64,000 nt of DNA from Maricaulis salignorans. Its GTDB lineage: Bacteria; Pseudomonadota; Alphaproteobacteria; Caulobacterales; Maricaulaceae. Every line of letters begins with the position of its first letter. Position 1 is the stretch's first letter. The translations under genes and the position numbers were made by a program. Shown here one piece after another: positions 1 to 8,180 of the stretch. Where the stretch lies: contig NZ_FNHG01000012.1 in assembly GCF_900103475.1 (NCBI RefSeq), positions 25,042 through 89,041 on the forward strand, read 5' to 3'. A model generated the notes under the pieces. It saw nothing but the letters and a program-made list of their open reading frames with translations. It searched no databases and was not told the origin of the DNA.

Positions 1-1302
1 GCGCATACGGTCAACAAGCCCGACTTGTCAGACATTTACGTGCTGGAGACCGAGGGTGACCGTTACCGCCTCGATGGTGAATGGCTCGATCTTGAGCATG
101 GTACGGCGCGCCTGACGATCGGGATTTTCGGGCCGATCAGCTGGACTGTGACGCGTGACATGTGGTGGTCGCGCCATGGGCCTGTGGTGCGTACTGATCA
201 TGGGGACTACGCGATCCGTTATTCCGGCATGGATCAGGTCGGGCAGGTCGAGCAATGGTATGCGATGAACCGCGCCACCGATTTCGACAGCTGGATGACG
301 GCGATGGAGATCAATGCCATTTCCTCGCTGAACGCCGTTTATGCCGACCGCGCGGGTCATATCGCCTATGTCTACAATGCCCGCATGCCGGTGCGCGAAG
401 CCGGGTATGACTGGCTTCAATACCTGCCTGGTGACCGCTCCGAACTGATCTGGGATGAATATCTGCCGCTCACTGCCATGCCGATCTATACCGATCCGGA
501 TAGCGGTTGGCTGCTCTCGGCCAACCAGACACCCTTTGATGCCAGCGAACAGGCCGACAATATCGACGCGGTTGGCTATTCACCCACATTCGGCATCCAG
601 CCGCGCTACTCCAACCGCGCCTGGCGCGGGCTGGACCTGTTGCGGGCAGAGGGGGCCATCAGCCGCGAGCGATTGCTCGAAATCAAGTTCGACAAGGTCT
701 ACGCGCCACAATCGCCGGTCGCGCGGCTGGTGGACGAACTTCTTGCCGCCGATTTCTCCGCCGATCAGGACCTGGCCCGCGCGCAGGGCATGCTGGCGCG
801 CTGGGATTTATCGACCGACACGGCCAATCGCGAGGCGGCACTGGGCGTGCTGGTCGCGGTGCGCTGTATCGGCAATCTGCACACCGATGATCCCTGGTTG
901 ATGGACCCGGCCGAGGCGTTGCGCGAAGCGGCCGCCGACTTGATGGCGCATCATGGCCGGCTCGACCCTGAGTGGGGCGAGGTCAACCGGCTGGTTCGCG
1001 GTGAGCTCAATATCCCGATCGGCGGCGGACCGGATGCGCTGCGTGCCATCTATGCCGGTTCGCATGATCTCGATGCCAATGGCCAGCTGACGGCGGCGGC
1101 CGGCGATACGTCGATCATGCTGGTTGAGTGGCTGGCCGATGGTTCGCTCGACGCCTCCGCCATCATCCAGTATGGCGCCGCCACGCTGAATGAAAGCTCA
1201 CCGCATTATGCCGACCAGGCACCGCTTTTCGCGGCCGAGCAATGGCGCACGCTTGATCTGTCAATCCGGGAGGGTGGTTACCGTCCGGGCGCACCGGACT
1301 GA
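1..1302 (+). CDS. Penicillin acylase family hydrolase, C-terminal part (5' end outside window)
   Basis: The reading frame is already open at base 1, so the N-terminus, including the Ntn-hydrolase catalytic Ser and the spacer-cleavage site, lies upstream. What is visible matches the beta-chain of penicillin/acyl-homoserine-lactone acylases: an early AHTVNKPDLSDIYVLE stretch, then DMWWSRHGPVV, a NAVYADRAGHIAYVYNARMP strand pair and a SANQTPFDA segment. These enzymes hydrolyse amide bonds of acylated substrates, normally in the periplasm after autoproteolysis. The 3' end overlaps the convergent GFA gene by 25 bases. The family assignment is strong. The substrate (antibiotic, acyl-homoserine lactone or other amide) cannot be told from this part. 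Confidence 0.85.
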   Translation, partial: AHTVNKPDLSDIYVLETEGDRYRLDGEWLDLEHGTARLTIGIFGPISWTVTRDMWWSRHGPVVRTDHGDYAIRYSGMDQVGQVEQWYAMNRATDFDSWMTAMEINAISSLNAVYADRAGHIAYVYNARMPVREAGYDWLQYLPGDRSELIWDEYLPLTAMPIYTDPDSGWLLSANQTPFDASEQADNIDAVGYSPTFGIQPRYSNRAWRGLDLLRAEGAISRERLLEIKFDKVYAPQSPVARLVDELLAADFSADQDLARAQGMLARWDLSTDTANREAALGVLVAVRCIGNLHTDDPWLMDPAEALREAAADLMAHHGRLDPEWGEVNRLVRGELNIPIGGGPDALRAIYAGSHDLDANGQLTAAAGDTSIMLVEWLADGSLDASAIIQYGAATLNESSPHYADQAPLFAAEQWRTLDLSIREGGYRPGAPD

Positions 1303-1745
1303 CCGAACTCGGCCATCAGGGTCGGCAGCTCCTCCATCGGCGGAAAGGCCTCGAAGCTGTGGCGGGCCGGTGTCGTCACCCAGGCCAGCTTGTCCTGCGT
1401 CATGGTCTCGATGAAGGGCGTAAACCAGCTTGTATCCTCGAACATTGTCGGGCGGACATTGACGAAATAGTCCAGCCCGGTGATGCGGGTGAAGATCCAG
1501 GTCAGGCAGCGTGGGCAGAACTGGTGGTCCAGCCGGCCTTCACCGAGGCCGCCGCGGCGGGTTTCGCCCTTGGTGACGGCGAAGCCTTGTGGCGGCACCA
1601 TCGCCGTCAGTGAAAAGGCGCTTGAGCTCATTTTCTGACAGCCGGTGCAGTGACAGGCCGCTGTCATCAGGGGCGGGGCGCTCATGGTGACATGCACATC
1701 GCCGCAGCGGCAGGCGCCATGAAGGGGCAATTCTGGCGTGGTCAT
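1278..1745 (-). CDS. GFA family zinc protein (glutathione-dependent formaldehyde-activating-like)
   Basis: A 155-residue protein with the Mss4-like zinc fold of the GFA family. The ligand cysteines are visible as CRCG near residue 12, CHCTGC near residue 31 and CPRC near residue 100. The family is named for Gfa, which was proposed to speed the reaction of glutathione with formaldehyde, but most members are small zinc proteins of unknown substrate. No signal peptide, so cytoplasmic. It converges on the acylase gene with a 25-base overlap and has no obvious operon partner. The family call is firm and the physiological role is not known. Confidence 0.85.
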   Translation of the reverse strand: MTTPELPLHGACRCGDVHVTMSAPPLMTAACHCTGCQKMSSSAFSLTAMVPPQGFAVTKGETRRGGLGEGRLDHQFCPRCLTWIFTRITGLDYFVNVRPTMFEDTSWFTPFIETMTQDKLAWVTTPARHSFEAFPPMEELPTLMAEFGQSGAPGR

Positions 1746-1868
1746 TGTTCGATCTCCGGGCCGTTGAAACGGGCCCTCAGTGTCTACACAGCCTGATCAG
1801 GCGATTCCATCGGTGAAAATGGACTGCTGCACCCTGTCGCAGTGAACAGGCCGGGCCGAACGCGAGAA

Positions 1869-1890
1869 GCTCCGGGCGCAAACCCGGAGC
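1869..1890 (-). terminator. Hairpin downstream of carbonic anhydrase
   Basis: An 8-bp perfect stem (GCTCCGGG / CCCGGAGC) with a 6-base loop lies 25 bases past the carbonic anhydrase stop. There is no strong U-tract, so it may be a weak or Rho-assisted terminator. Confidence 0.5.
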
Positions 1891-1914
1891 CTGTCTTGGG
1901 ATGCTTGTGGTGAA

Positions 1915-2652
1915 CTATTCGTCGGAGACCAGCACATAGCGCCGGTTGAGCGGCTGCACCGGGCGGAAGCTGTCCGGGTGACGGTTTTCGAACGCGTCGA
2001 TCTGCCCCGGCGTCGCCGTGACGGGATGGGTCAATACGGTCCAGGAGACGATCTCGCTGCACGGCGGTGTCGTCAGCGAACCCTGATAGCGGAAAGATTC
2101 GCGGTCGACGGGCAGAAACTCGTTGAGGTGCACGCGCGCGGCAATGCCCGGTGAGGCATGGCTGTCGGCGGGCATGGCGGCCCAGACCGAGTCGAGGGTC
2201 GCCAGCGCGTCGCCGCGCTCGACCATGACGCCGACCACGGCCAGGTCACCGGCTTCGGACTGGTGCACGAAATGCACTTCCATCGGAGCCTGGCGGCCAT
2301 TGATCGTGTGCTCGCTGGCGGCGTGGAAATGGAATTGCAGCAGGGCATAGCGCGTATCGCCCAGGATCAGGCCGCCGGCATTCTCGACGCTGACCTGTAC
2401 GGTATGGCCATTATCAACCACGACGCCGGCGGTTTCATCAGCCCAGTCGATCATGGCGGGCGCGAAATCCGCCTGCAGGGCGCCGGTGAGATTGATCGGC
2501 GATTGTTGCTGCCCGGCGGCGCAAACGGCCCAGTCGGGATTCATCGCCTGCCAGTGCTCCGGCCCTTCATGGCCGTCATAGCCCCAGTGTTGGGCGTGGG
2601 CCGGCGCGGCAGCGCAGGCGGCGAGGGCGAGAGGAAGCCAGATGCGGTTCAC
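1915..2652 (-). CDS. Secreted alpha-class carbonic anhydrase
   Basis: A 245-residue enzyme that interconverts CO2 and bicarbonate. Residues 1-20 form a clear Sec signal peptide ending in AHA, so the mature enzyme is periplasmic. The three zinc histidines are in place: His108 and His110 in FHFHAASEH and His127 in MEVHFVH. The SLTTPPCSE segment supplies the active-site threonine region. Start is GTG with a GGAG ribosome site. The gene stands alone on the minus strand. Length and motifs fit bacterial alpha-CAs well. A periplasmic CA usually helps trap or supply inorganic carbon. Confidence 0.95.
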   Translation of the reverse strand: MNRIWLPLALAACAAAPAHAQHWGYDGHEGPEHWQAMNPDWAVCAAGQQQSPINLTGALQADFAPAMIDWADETAGVVVDNGHTVQVSVENAGGLILGDTRYALLQFHFHAASEHTINGRQAPMEVHFVHQSEAGDLAVVGVMVERGDALATLDSVWAAMPADSHASPGIAARVHLNEFLPVDRESFRYQGSLTTPPCSEIVSWTVLTHPVTATPGQIDAFENRHPDSFRPVQPLNRRYVLVSDE

Positions 2653-2728
2653 GGGAGATCTCCTGATCTTGTTCGGGGGCTGTCATGGCGGCCGGTCGAC
2701 CGTCTGTTCGAACGCCAAACTGCACGCG

Positions 2729-3385
2729 TTATGATGGAGCGACCCTTAACGCAGCGCCATCGGTTTCGCGATTGGCGGTCCAGACCGGATATTTCTGCAT
2801 CACGCCGGTAAAGAGCGGCGAGGCCAGATGCGCGGCGAGCCAGGCTTGCAGATGCGGCAGCGCCTGCCGGGCAAACCACTCCCGGTCGGTATGCGCGAAC
2901 TGGCGCACAAAGGGGAAGATTGCCGCATCGGCCAGGCTCATCGCTTCGCCACACAGGAAGGCGGAACCGGCGAGGCGCGCCTCGAGCGCGGTGAGGATTT
3001 CCAGACCGCGGGCACGATTCTCCAGCGCGTCCTCGCCGTCATAGCGGTTGGGGTATTTATAGCGGTCGAGTGCCTGCTTGAAAGGCCCGTCATTGATCGC
3101 CACCAGGTCGAACATCGCGTCGCCGGCCGTCAGCCAGCCGCGTGGATCATGGCGGCCCAGCGCCCAGCGCATGATGTCGAGGCTTTCCTCGACCACCTGG
3201 CCGTCGGGCAGGACGAGGACTGGCACCGTGCCCTTGGGCGAGGCGGCCAGCATTTCCGCCGGCTTGCCGCGCAGCAGGACTTCGCGGTGTTCGACGACCG
3301 TCTCACTGGCCGCCAGCGCCAGCCTGGCCCGCATCGCATAGGGGCAGCGGCGGAAGGAATAGAGGACGGGCAGGGCGGCGCTCAC
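2729..3385 (-). CDS. Glutathione S-transferase family protein
   Basis: A 218-residue cytoplasmic protein. The thioredoxin-like N-terminal domain opens with the CPYA motif at Cys14, followed by the KGTVPVL cis-proline loop and the EESLDIMRW glutathione gamma-glutamyl contact. The C-terminal half is the all-helical GST domain. The cysteine at the catalytic position suggests an Omega/GrxB-like or thiol-transfer type more than a classic Tyr/Ser GST. The GTG start overlaps the trhO stop by four bases (GTGA), so the two are translated as a coupled pair. A link between thiol redox and the rhodanese-type TrhO is plausible but inferred. Confidence 0.85.
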   Translation of the reverse strand: MSAALPVLYSFRRCPYAMRARLALAASETVVEHREVLLRGKPAEMLAASPKGTVPVLVLPDGQVVEESLDIMRWALGRHDPRGWLTAGDAMFDLVAINDGPFKQALDRYKYPNRYDGEDALENRARGLEILTALEARLAGSAFLCGEAMSLADAAIFPFVRQFAHTDREWFARQALPHLQAWLAAHLASPLFTGVMQKYPVWTANRETDGAALRVAPS

Positions 3386-4326
3386 CCGGCCCCGCTTTCC
3401 GGAGCATCATCGCCATAGACGCGCCCGAGATGTTTTTCGCCGCGCTTCGCCGCCAGTTGTGACTGGCGATGACGTTCGGCAAAGCGTTCCCGGTCGGCGT
3501 CAGACATGCGGTCATGGCAGTGTGGGCAGGAGACGCCCGGCACGAATTTGTCCGAACGCAGATCTTCCGGGCCCAGGGGTTCGCGGCAGCCATGGCAAAG
3601 CGTGTGGGTGCCCTGTTCCAGCCCGTGCACGACGGCAACACGGCGGTCGAACACGAAGCATTCGCCGCGCCACAGGCTTTCCTCGGGCGGCACGGTCTCG
3701 AGATATTTCAGGATTCCGCCCTTGAGATGGAAGACCTCGTCGATGCCTTCGGCCTTCACAAAAGAGGTCGCCTTCTCGCAGCGTATCCCGCCGGTGCAAT
3801 ACATCGCCACGCGGGCATTGGGGCGGCCCTGGCGGAATTGCCGGAACCAGTCGGGGAATTCGCGAAAGCTGACGGTCTCCGGGTTTACCGCGCCCTCGAA
3901 CTGGCCGATCCGCACTTCATAATCATTGCGCGTGTCAATGGTGACGACATCGGGCGAGGCGATCAGATCATTCCAGTCGGCGGGGTCGACATAGGAGCCG
4001 ACCAGCGCATTGGGGTCGACGCCAGGAATGCCCATCGTCACAATCTCGCGCTTGAGCCGGACTTTCAGCCGCAGAAAGGGCTGCTGCTCGGCCCAGCTCT
4101 CCTTGTGCTCGAGATCGCCGCAGCCCGGCAGGGCCCGGATTGCGTCGAGCATGGCGGCGATCCCGTCGGCGGGGCCGGCGATCGTGCCATTGATGCCTTC
4201 GGAGGCGAGCAGGATCGTGCCGGTGATCGCATTCGCTTCGCCGACTTGCTTGAGCCGCGCCTGCAGAGCGTCGAGCCCGTCGAGCGGGGTGAATTTATAC
4301 AGGGCGGCGACGGTGAAGCGGGGCAT
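3382..4326 (-). CDS. trhO: tRNA uridine(34) hydroxylase TrhO (rhodanese-related)
   Basis: A 314-residue member of the YceA/TrhO family, which makes the 5-hydroxyuridine of wobble position 34 in tRNA by an oxygen-dependent reaction. The N-terminal alpha/beta domain ([22 protein letters not shown]) precedes the rhodanese domain, with the catalytic cysteine at residue 177 in [11 protein letters not shown] and a second Cys at 183. A C-terminal zinc-ribbon-like tail follows with paired Cys (CHGC, CPHC). It is first in a two-gene operon with the GST. Length and motifs match the family. Confidence 0.93.
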   Translation of the reverse strand: MPRFTVAALYKFTPLDGLDALQARLKQVGEANAITGTILLASEGINGTIAGPADGIAAMLDAIRALPGCGDLEHKESWAEQQPFLRLKVRLKREIVTMGIPGVDPNALVGSYVDPADWNDLIASPDVVTIDTRNDYEVRIGQFEGAVNPETVSFREFPDWFRQFRQGRPNARVAMYCTGGIRCEKATSFVKAEGIDEVFHLKGGILKYLETVPPEESLWRGECFVFDRRVAVVHGLEQGTHTLCHGCREPLGPEDLRSDKFVPGVSCPHCHDRMSDADRERFAERHRQSQLAAKRGEKHLGRVYGDDAPESGAG

Positions 4327-4483
4327 GGGCAGGTCCGGTATGGTTTGGCCTTGCTATAGCAAGTTTGGGCGCCCGGGCGGAGTCTCAAGCTGCGCTTGCT
4401 GAAACCTGCATCCGGGCGCCATCGCCCGGAACCATCATCCTCACCCGGTGCGATAGCGAACTGACAGGCTTGCGATGAAGACC

Positions 4484-4521
4484 TTGGCATTGCGCAATGC
4501 GATGTGTATACGTTCCGTATA
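4484..4521 (+). promoter_or_regulatory. Putative promoter with overlapping palindromic operator for parD-like/map
   Basis: TTGGCA at 4484-4489 and TATACG at 4507-4512 are 17 bases apart, a plausible sigma-70-type pair. The -10 element is one arm of a perfect inverted repeat, TATACG-TTC-CGTATA (4507-4521), a good layout for repression by a small DNA-binding protein such as the ParD-like product encoded 22 bases downstream. Seen: the repeat and spacing. Inferred: the regulation. Confidence 0.5.
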
Positions 4522-4543
4522 TGAAGCATATGGAGGTGCCGCG

Positions 4544-4756
4544 ATGGGTATCGTGAATATTGATGATGATTTGCACGATCAACTGCGCAGGGCGAGCAAG
4601 GTTTCCTGCCGTTCGATCAACGCGCAGGCCGCCTACTGGATCAAGATCGGCATGCTGTGCGAGGCCAGTCCGACGCTCGGCTTCACCGAGATCATCAAAC
4701 GCGAAATGGAGTCAGCCGGTGTCGAGCCTCACCCTTTGACCGCCAGCGCCGCATGA
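4544..4756 (+). CDS. ParD-like (antitoxin-like) small DNA-binding protein
   Basis: A 70-residue protein that starts at the ATG preceded by a strong GGAGGT ribosome site six bases upstream; an in-frame start 23 codons earlier lacks such a site. The N-terminal part (MGIVNIDDDLHDQLRRAS) followed by a helix and the conserved SINAQAAYWIKIGM segment is typical of the ParD-like ribbon-helix-helix family. No ParE-type toxin follows; instead the stop overlaps the start of a methionine aminopeptidase gene (ATGA). The family likeness is good. Whether it is an antitoxin or only a regulator of the aminopeptidase is open. Confidence 0.8.
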   Translation: MGIVNIDDDLHDQLRRASKVSCRSINAQAAYWIKIGMLCEASPTLGFTEIIKREMESAGVEPHPLTASAA

Positions 4757-5526
4757 CCAAAACGTCTGAAGAGCTCGCCTTGATGGCCGAATCCGGCCGT
4801 CTGCTGGCGTCAGTCTTCGGGCTGCTGGACCGAACGACGCTGGCGGGTATGTCCACCCTGCAGGTCGACGAACTGGTCGAGGATTATATCGTCCACGACC
4901 TTGAGGCGCGGCCCGCCAGCCTGGGGCAGTATGGCTTTGAATTCGTGTTGAATGCGTCGATAAATCATGTGGTCTGCCACGGCGTGCCGTCGAAATCGGA
5001 TGTGCTGCGTGATGGCGATATCGTCAATTTCGACATTACGCTCGAGAAGAACGGCTTTATCGCGGATTCCAGCAAGACCTATCTCGTTGGCGCCGTGAAA
5101 CCGGCCGCCCGCCGGCTCGTCAAGACCACCCATGACGCGATGTGGAAGGGGATTGGTGCGGTCCGTCCGGGCGCGCATCTGGGCGATATCGGATGGGCCA
5201 TCGAGCGCCATGCCAAGCGCAATGGCTATTCCGTGGTGCGCGAATATTGCGGTCACGGCATTGGCCGCGAAATGCATGAGGAGCCGCAAGTCCTGCATTT
5301 CGGCAAGCCCGGAACCGGCCTTGTCCTGCGCGAGGGCATGGTGTTCACGATCGAGCCTATGCTCAATCATGGTCGGCGTTATGTGCGGACCGAGCCCGAC
5401 GGCTGGACAGTCGTGACGAAGGACGGCTCGCTATCCGCACAGTTCGAGCACACCGTCGCCGTGACAGCGAGCGGTGTTTCGGTGCTGACACTCCGCCCCG
5501 AGGAAGCGGCGCGCAGGGCCAGCTAG
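4753..5526 (+). CDS. map: Type I methionine aminopeptidase
   Basis: A 257-residue M24 metallopeptidase that removes the N-terminal Met from nascent proteins. Metal ligands can be placed: Asp in NFDITLEKNG, Asp in FIADSSKTY (subfamily form of the second Asp), His in GHGIGREMHEEP, Glu in FTIEPML and Glu in QFEHTVAVT. The start ATG overlaps the ParD-like stop by four bases, so the genes are translationally coupled. The coupling suggests this is an accessory, regulated MetAP and not necessarily the housekeeping copy, which cannot be checked in this window. Confidence 0.92.
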   Translation: MTKTSEELALMAESGRLLASVFGLLDRTTLAGMSTLQVDELVEDYIVHDLEARPASLGQYGFEFVLNASINHVVCHGVPSKSDVLRDGDIVNFDITLEKNGFIADSSKTYLVGAVKPAARRLVKTTHDAMWKGIGAVRPGAHLGDIGWAIERHAKRNGYSVVREYCGHGIGREMHEEPQVLHFGKPGTGLVLREGMVFTIEPMLNHGRRYVRTEPDGWTVVTKDGSLSAQFEHTVAVTASGVSVLTLRPEEAARRAS

Positions 5527-5550
5527 GCCGTTCGCGCGCCAAGCCCCGGC

Positions 5551-6141
5551 CTAGTCGTAAATCGAGACGATCGTGCCAACCAGCTTGTAAATCGGCTGAT
5601 TGCCGCCGGGGTGGTTCGGGGTGAAGGCATCGCAATAGCTATACCCGGCACCCCCGCCCATTCCCCATCGCATGGAGCCGGTGCCGCCGGCCACGCTGCA
5701 GATGTGCAGGTCCCGGTCCCCGTACGCGCTATAGCCACCGGACAGGGCATCGGTGTGCCAATCGGGCCGGGCGCGCCCGCCCATCTCGATCCAATGCGTG
5801 GAATGACCCGGCGTTGGAACCAGAAACTCAAGCTGGGTCGAAGCGGCCGGAAAAACCTCACGTCCAGACTCGTCGGCCAGGCAATTCGTGCCGTCAAACC
5901 ATCCGATCAAATAGCTCCCGCGGGAGGCCTGATTGACCCGATTATCGGTGGCGCGGCACAGGGTGCGGTCGGTGCGGCCCTGAGGGGTGACCGCATCGGC
6001 TGGCGGTGTGCTCTGGCGCACCCAGATATATTCATCCTGGGCCTGGGCAGCGGCACTCAGGGCACAAGCCCCCAGGGCGGCGGTTGCGAGCGACCGCGCG
6101 ATGGCGCGCAGGCCCGATCGTCCGGGGCGGTTCTCGGTCAT
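5551..6141 (-). CDS. Secreted hypothetical protein with DM9-like segment
   Basis: A 196-residue protein with an N-terminal signal sequence (basic start, hydrophobic ATAALGACALSAAAQAQ, cleavage near residue 35). The mature part carries five cysteines and a stretch TLCRATDNR ... SYLIGWFDGTNCLADESG that resembles the DM9/DUF3421 pattern (RA, G-x-C, G-x-E). The second half is Gly/Ser-rich (SGGYSAYGDRDLHIC, GGTGSMRWGMGGG) and may repeat part of the fold. DM9 proteins in other organisms bind sugars, but that link is tentative here. It sits alone, convergent with map, and is separated from the upstream operon by a terminator. Confidence 0.6.
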   Translation of the reverse strand: MTENRPGRSGLRAIARSLATAALGACALSAAAQAQDEYIWVRQSTPPADAVTPQGRTDRTLCRATDNRVNQASRGSYLIGWFDGTNCLADESGREVFPAASTQLEFLVPTPGHSTHWIEMGGRARPDWHTDALSGGYSAYGDRDLHICSVAGGTGSMRWGMGGGAGYSYCDAFTPNHPGGNQPIYKLVGTIVSIYD

Positions 6142-6164
6142 GTCGTCTCCTGGGGTCGGATAAA

Positions 6165-6196
6165 ACTGAAGGCACAGGACAGTGTCCTGTGCCTTC
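6165..6196 (-). terminator. Rho-independent terminator after the Tag-family gene
   Basis: A 13-bp perfect inverted repeat, GAAGGCACAGGAC at 6168-6180 and its complement at 6184-6196, followed on the minus strand by AGTTTTA. It lies 80 bases past the stop at 6276 and just before the next minus-strand gene, so it probably ends the operon that runs from the right. Confidence 0.75.
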
Positions 6197-6275
6197 CCTA
6201 TGGATCTACCGGTAACTGGTAACCGCGCGTCTGCCTAACAAAATCAAATATTTGCGATGCGTCGGGATTGGGCCT

Positions 6276-6947
6276 CTACGGCCCCACACTCATCGACAAG
6301 ACCCGGCTGATCTCTGTCAAGGATCGCCCGGACTGATCCTTCCAGCGATTGAACGCCGCCTGCACTGCCGCCAGGTCGCGCTTCGAGGTCGGCGCTTTGG
6401 CGACCACGCCCTCGGCGATCAGGCGGGCGCTGACGTCCTGCGACAGGATGAAACTCTCCTTGCCCATCCAGCGCAGGGCGCGCTGGCCGGTGGCGCCGCC
6501 CAGCCGTGAGCCGCGCTTGGCGAGGACATCCATCAGGCCGATAAAATCATCCGCCGGCCAGTCGGCGATGAATTTCGCGGCGCTGCCATGCTCGGCGGCG
6601 AGATCGGCGAGGAAGCGGGCATTTTCAATCACGGCCATGATCTTGGCGCCATTGCGGACAATGCCGGTGTCGGAGAGCAGCCGGTCGATTTCCTCATCGC
6701 CGTAAAACGCCACGCGCGGTGGGTCAAAACCCTCGAAAGCGGCCTCGAAACCGGGCCATTTCGCCTCGATCACCTTCCAGTGGAAACCGGCCTGGAACAG
6801 GCATTTCGCCATCATCGACAGCCAGCGATCATCGGGGATGGAGGCGAGCTCCTCGGCGGGGAGCGGTTTGGAGAGCAGGGCTTCCAGTGCGTCGGGTCCG
6901 CCCTTGCGATCGGCGGCGATGGCGAAGATTTCATCGAAACTGCGCAT
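6276..6947 (-). CDS. DNA-3-methyladenine glycosylase I (Tag) family protein
   Basis: A 223-residue cytoplasmic protein with the Tag core: the helix-rich LSMMAKCLFQAGFHWKVIE region where Tag has its EGQQAGLSW segment, and DTGIVRNGAKIMAVIENARF, which aligns with the Tag DAGI-R-GKI-A-I-NAR motif. The Cys/His zinc site that ties the termini together in E. coli Tag is missing, because the usual N-terminal RCxW and C-terminal HxxxC are absent, so this is a zinc-less variant. It should excise alkylated adenine, though substrate specificity is unproven. It is the last gene of the leftward unit, nine bases after the adaptor gene. Confidence 0.75.
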   Translation of the reverse strand: MRSFDEIFAIAADRKGGPDALEALLSKPLPAEELASIPDDRWLSMMAKCLFQAGFHWKVIEAKWPGFEAAFEGFDPPRVAFYGDEEIDRLLSDTGIVRNGAKIMAVIENARFLADLAAEHGSAAKFIADWPADDFIGLMDVLAKRGSRLGGATGQRALRWMGKESFILSQDVSARLIAEGVVAKAPTSKRDLAAVQAAFNRWKDQSGRSLTEISRVLSMSVGP

Positions 6948-6956
6948 GATCAGCCC

Positions 6957-8174
6957 CTATAGTTCCGCTTCGCGCCGTTTGACGGCGACACCGTCGCGGA
7001 TTTGCGGGCCGGGATACATCACGATGCTGTCGCCGGCCTCGAGGCCGGAGATAATTTGCGCCATGCGGCCATTCTCCTGGCCGATCTCGATTGGCGTCAG
7101 TGCCGCGCGGCCCTCTTCAACGCGGTAGACGGCCCATTGACCTTCCGAGCGGAACAGCGCCGCGACGGGCAGTTGGGCCGTATCCTCCTGACGCCAGATC
7201 GTCACCGCCGCCTCGACGCGATAGCCATGGCCCAGGGCGGACCATTGGGCGGGTTCGTCGAGCAGATCGATAATGACATTGACGCGCTGCTCCTCAACGC
7301 CCAGGGCGGAGACCTTGATGAAGCCATAGGGCTCGATCCTGCGCACGCGACCGCGCAGCGTGCCGCTGCCACCCCAGGCACTGATCTCGGCGGCATCGCC
7401 TTCATGGATCTGCACCGCATCGGTGGAGAGGAATTCGACGACGATTTCCAGATCGGCCGGATCCCCCATTTCCAGCACCGGCGTGCCCGGTGCGACAATG
7501 CTCTCGCTCTCCTGCAGCACGCGCAGCAGGCGGCCACCGATCGGCGCACGGATCTCCACCAGACCGCCATTGGCAGCGTCATCGCCGGGGCGGCTCAGGC
7601 GGGCCTGCGCGGCTTCCAGCTCGGCCTCGACGCGGGCGACATTGGCGCGCGCCGTATTAAGGCCGGCATAGGCCGTGCGGCGGGTCAGCCGGACGCGGTC
7701 GACAGCCCCCTGGGAGGCGACGCCGGTGCCAAACAGGGTCTCGATGCGTTCGGCTTCGGTGCGGGCATATTCATATTCCAGGGCGGCGCGCTGGGTCTCC
7801 GCATTGGCGAAGGCGAGGGCGGCCTCGGCTGATCGCACGGCAGCGCGCGCCTCGACCTGGGAACGCGCATCAAGCAGGGCTGGATCGCCGGGCAGGATGG
7901 TGGCCAGTACATCACCGGCGGCAACACTGTCGCCGGCATGGTGATTGACCCGCAGCAGGCGTCCGCCCAGCGGTGCGGAAACGACATAGACCTCGCGCAC
8001 CCGCGTGCGGGCCTCGTCGCGGACGCTGACCGTGAGCGCGCCGCGGCTCACTTCGGCCAGATCAACCAGTACGGGCTGCGGCCGGAAGGCCAGGACCAGC
8101 AGCACGGCCAGCGTAATCCCGGCCATGGCCCAGAAGACGGTGCGGAAATTGAGTGTCAGTCCGGCGATTTTCAA
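6957..8174 (-). CDS. ABC/RND-type efflux periplasmic adaptor (HlyD family)
   Basis: A 405-residue membrane fusion protein. A single N-terminal transmembrane helix (residues about 12-30) anchors it; then come a lipoyl half-motif (SAPLGGRLLRVNHHAGDSV), a long coiled-coil hairpin (about 95-185), the second lipoyl half (EIRAPIGGRLLRV) and beta-barrel and membrane-proximal domains. It should couple the MacB-like ABC permease upstream to an outer-membrane channel encoded elsewhere. The start drawn is a TTG seven bases after the permease stop with GGGGAG in front; an ATG 16 codons later is possible. The context says three-component exporter; the cargo is unknown. Confidence 0.85.
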   Translation of the reverse strand: MKIAGLTLNFRTVFWAMAGITLAVLLVLAFRPQPVLVDLAEVSRGALTVSVRDEARTRVREVYVVSAPLGGRLLRVNHHAGDSVAAGDVLATILPGDPALLDARSQVEARAAVRSAEAALAFANAETQRAALEYEYARTEAERIETLFGTGVASQGAVDRVRLTRRTAYAGLNTARANVARVEAELEAAQARLSRPGDDAANGGLVEIRAPIGGRLLRVLQESESIVAPGTPVLEMGDPADLEIVVEFLSTDAVQIHEGDAAEISAWGGSGTLRGRVRRIEPYGFIKVSALGVEEQRVNVIIDLLDEPAQWSALGHGYRVEAAVTIWRQEDTAQLPVAALFRSEGQWAVYRVEEGRAALTPIEIGQENGRMAQIISGLEAGDSIVMYPGPQIRDGVAVKRREAEL

Positions 8175-8180
8175 AACCCG

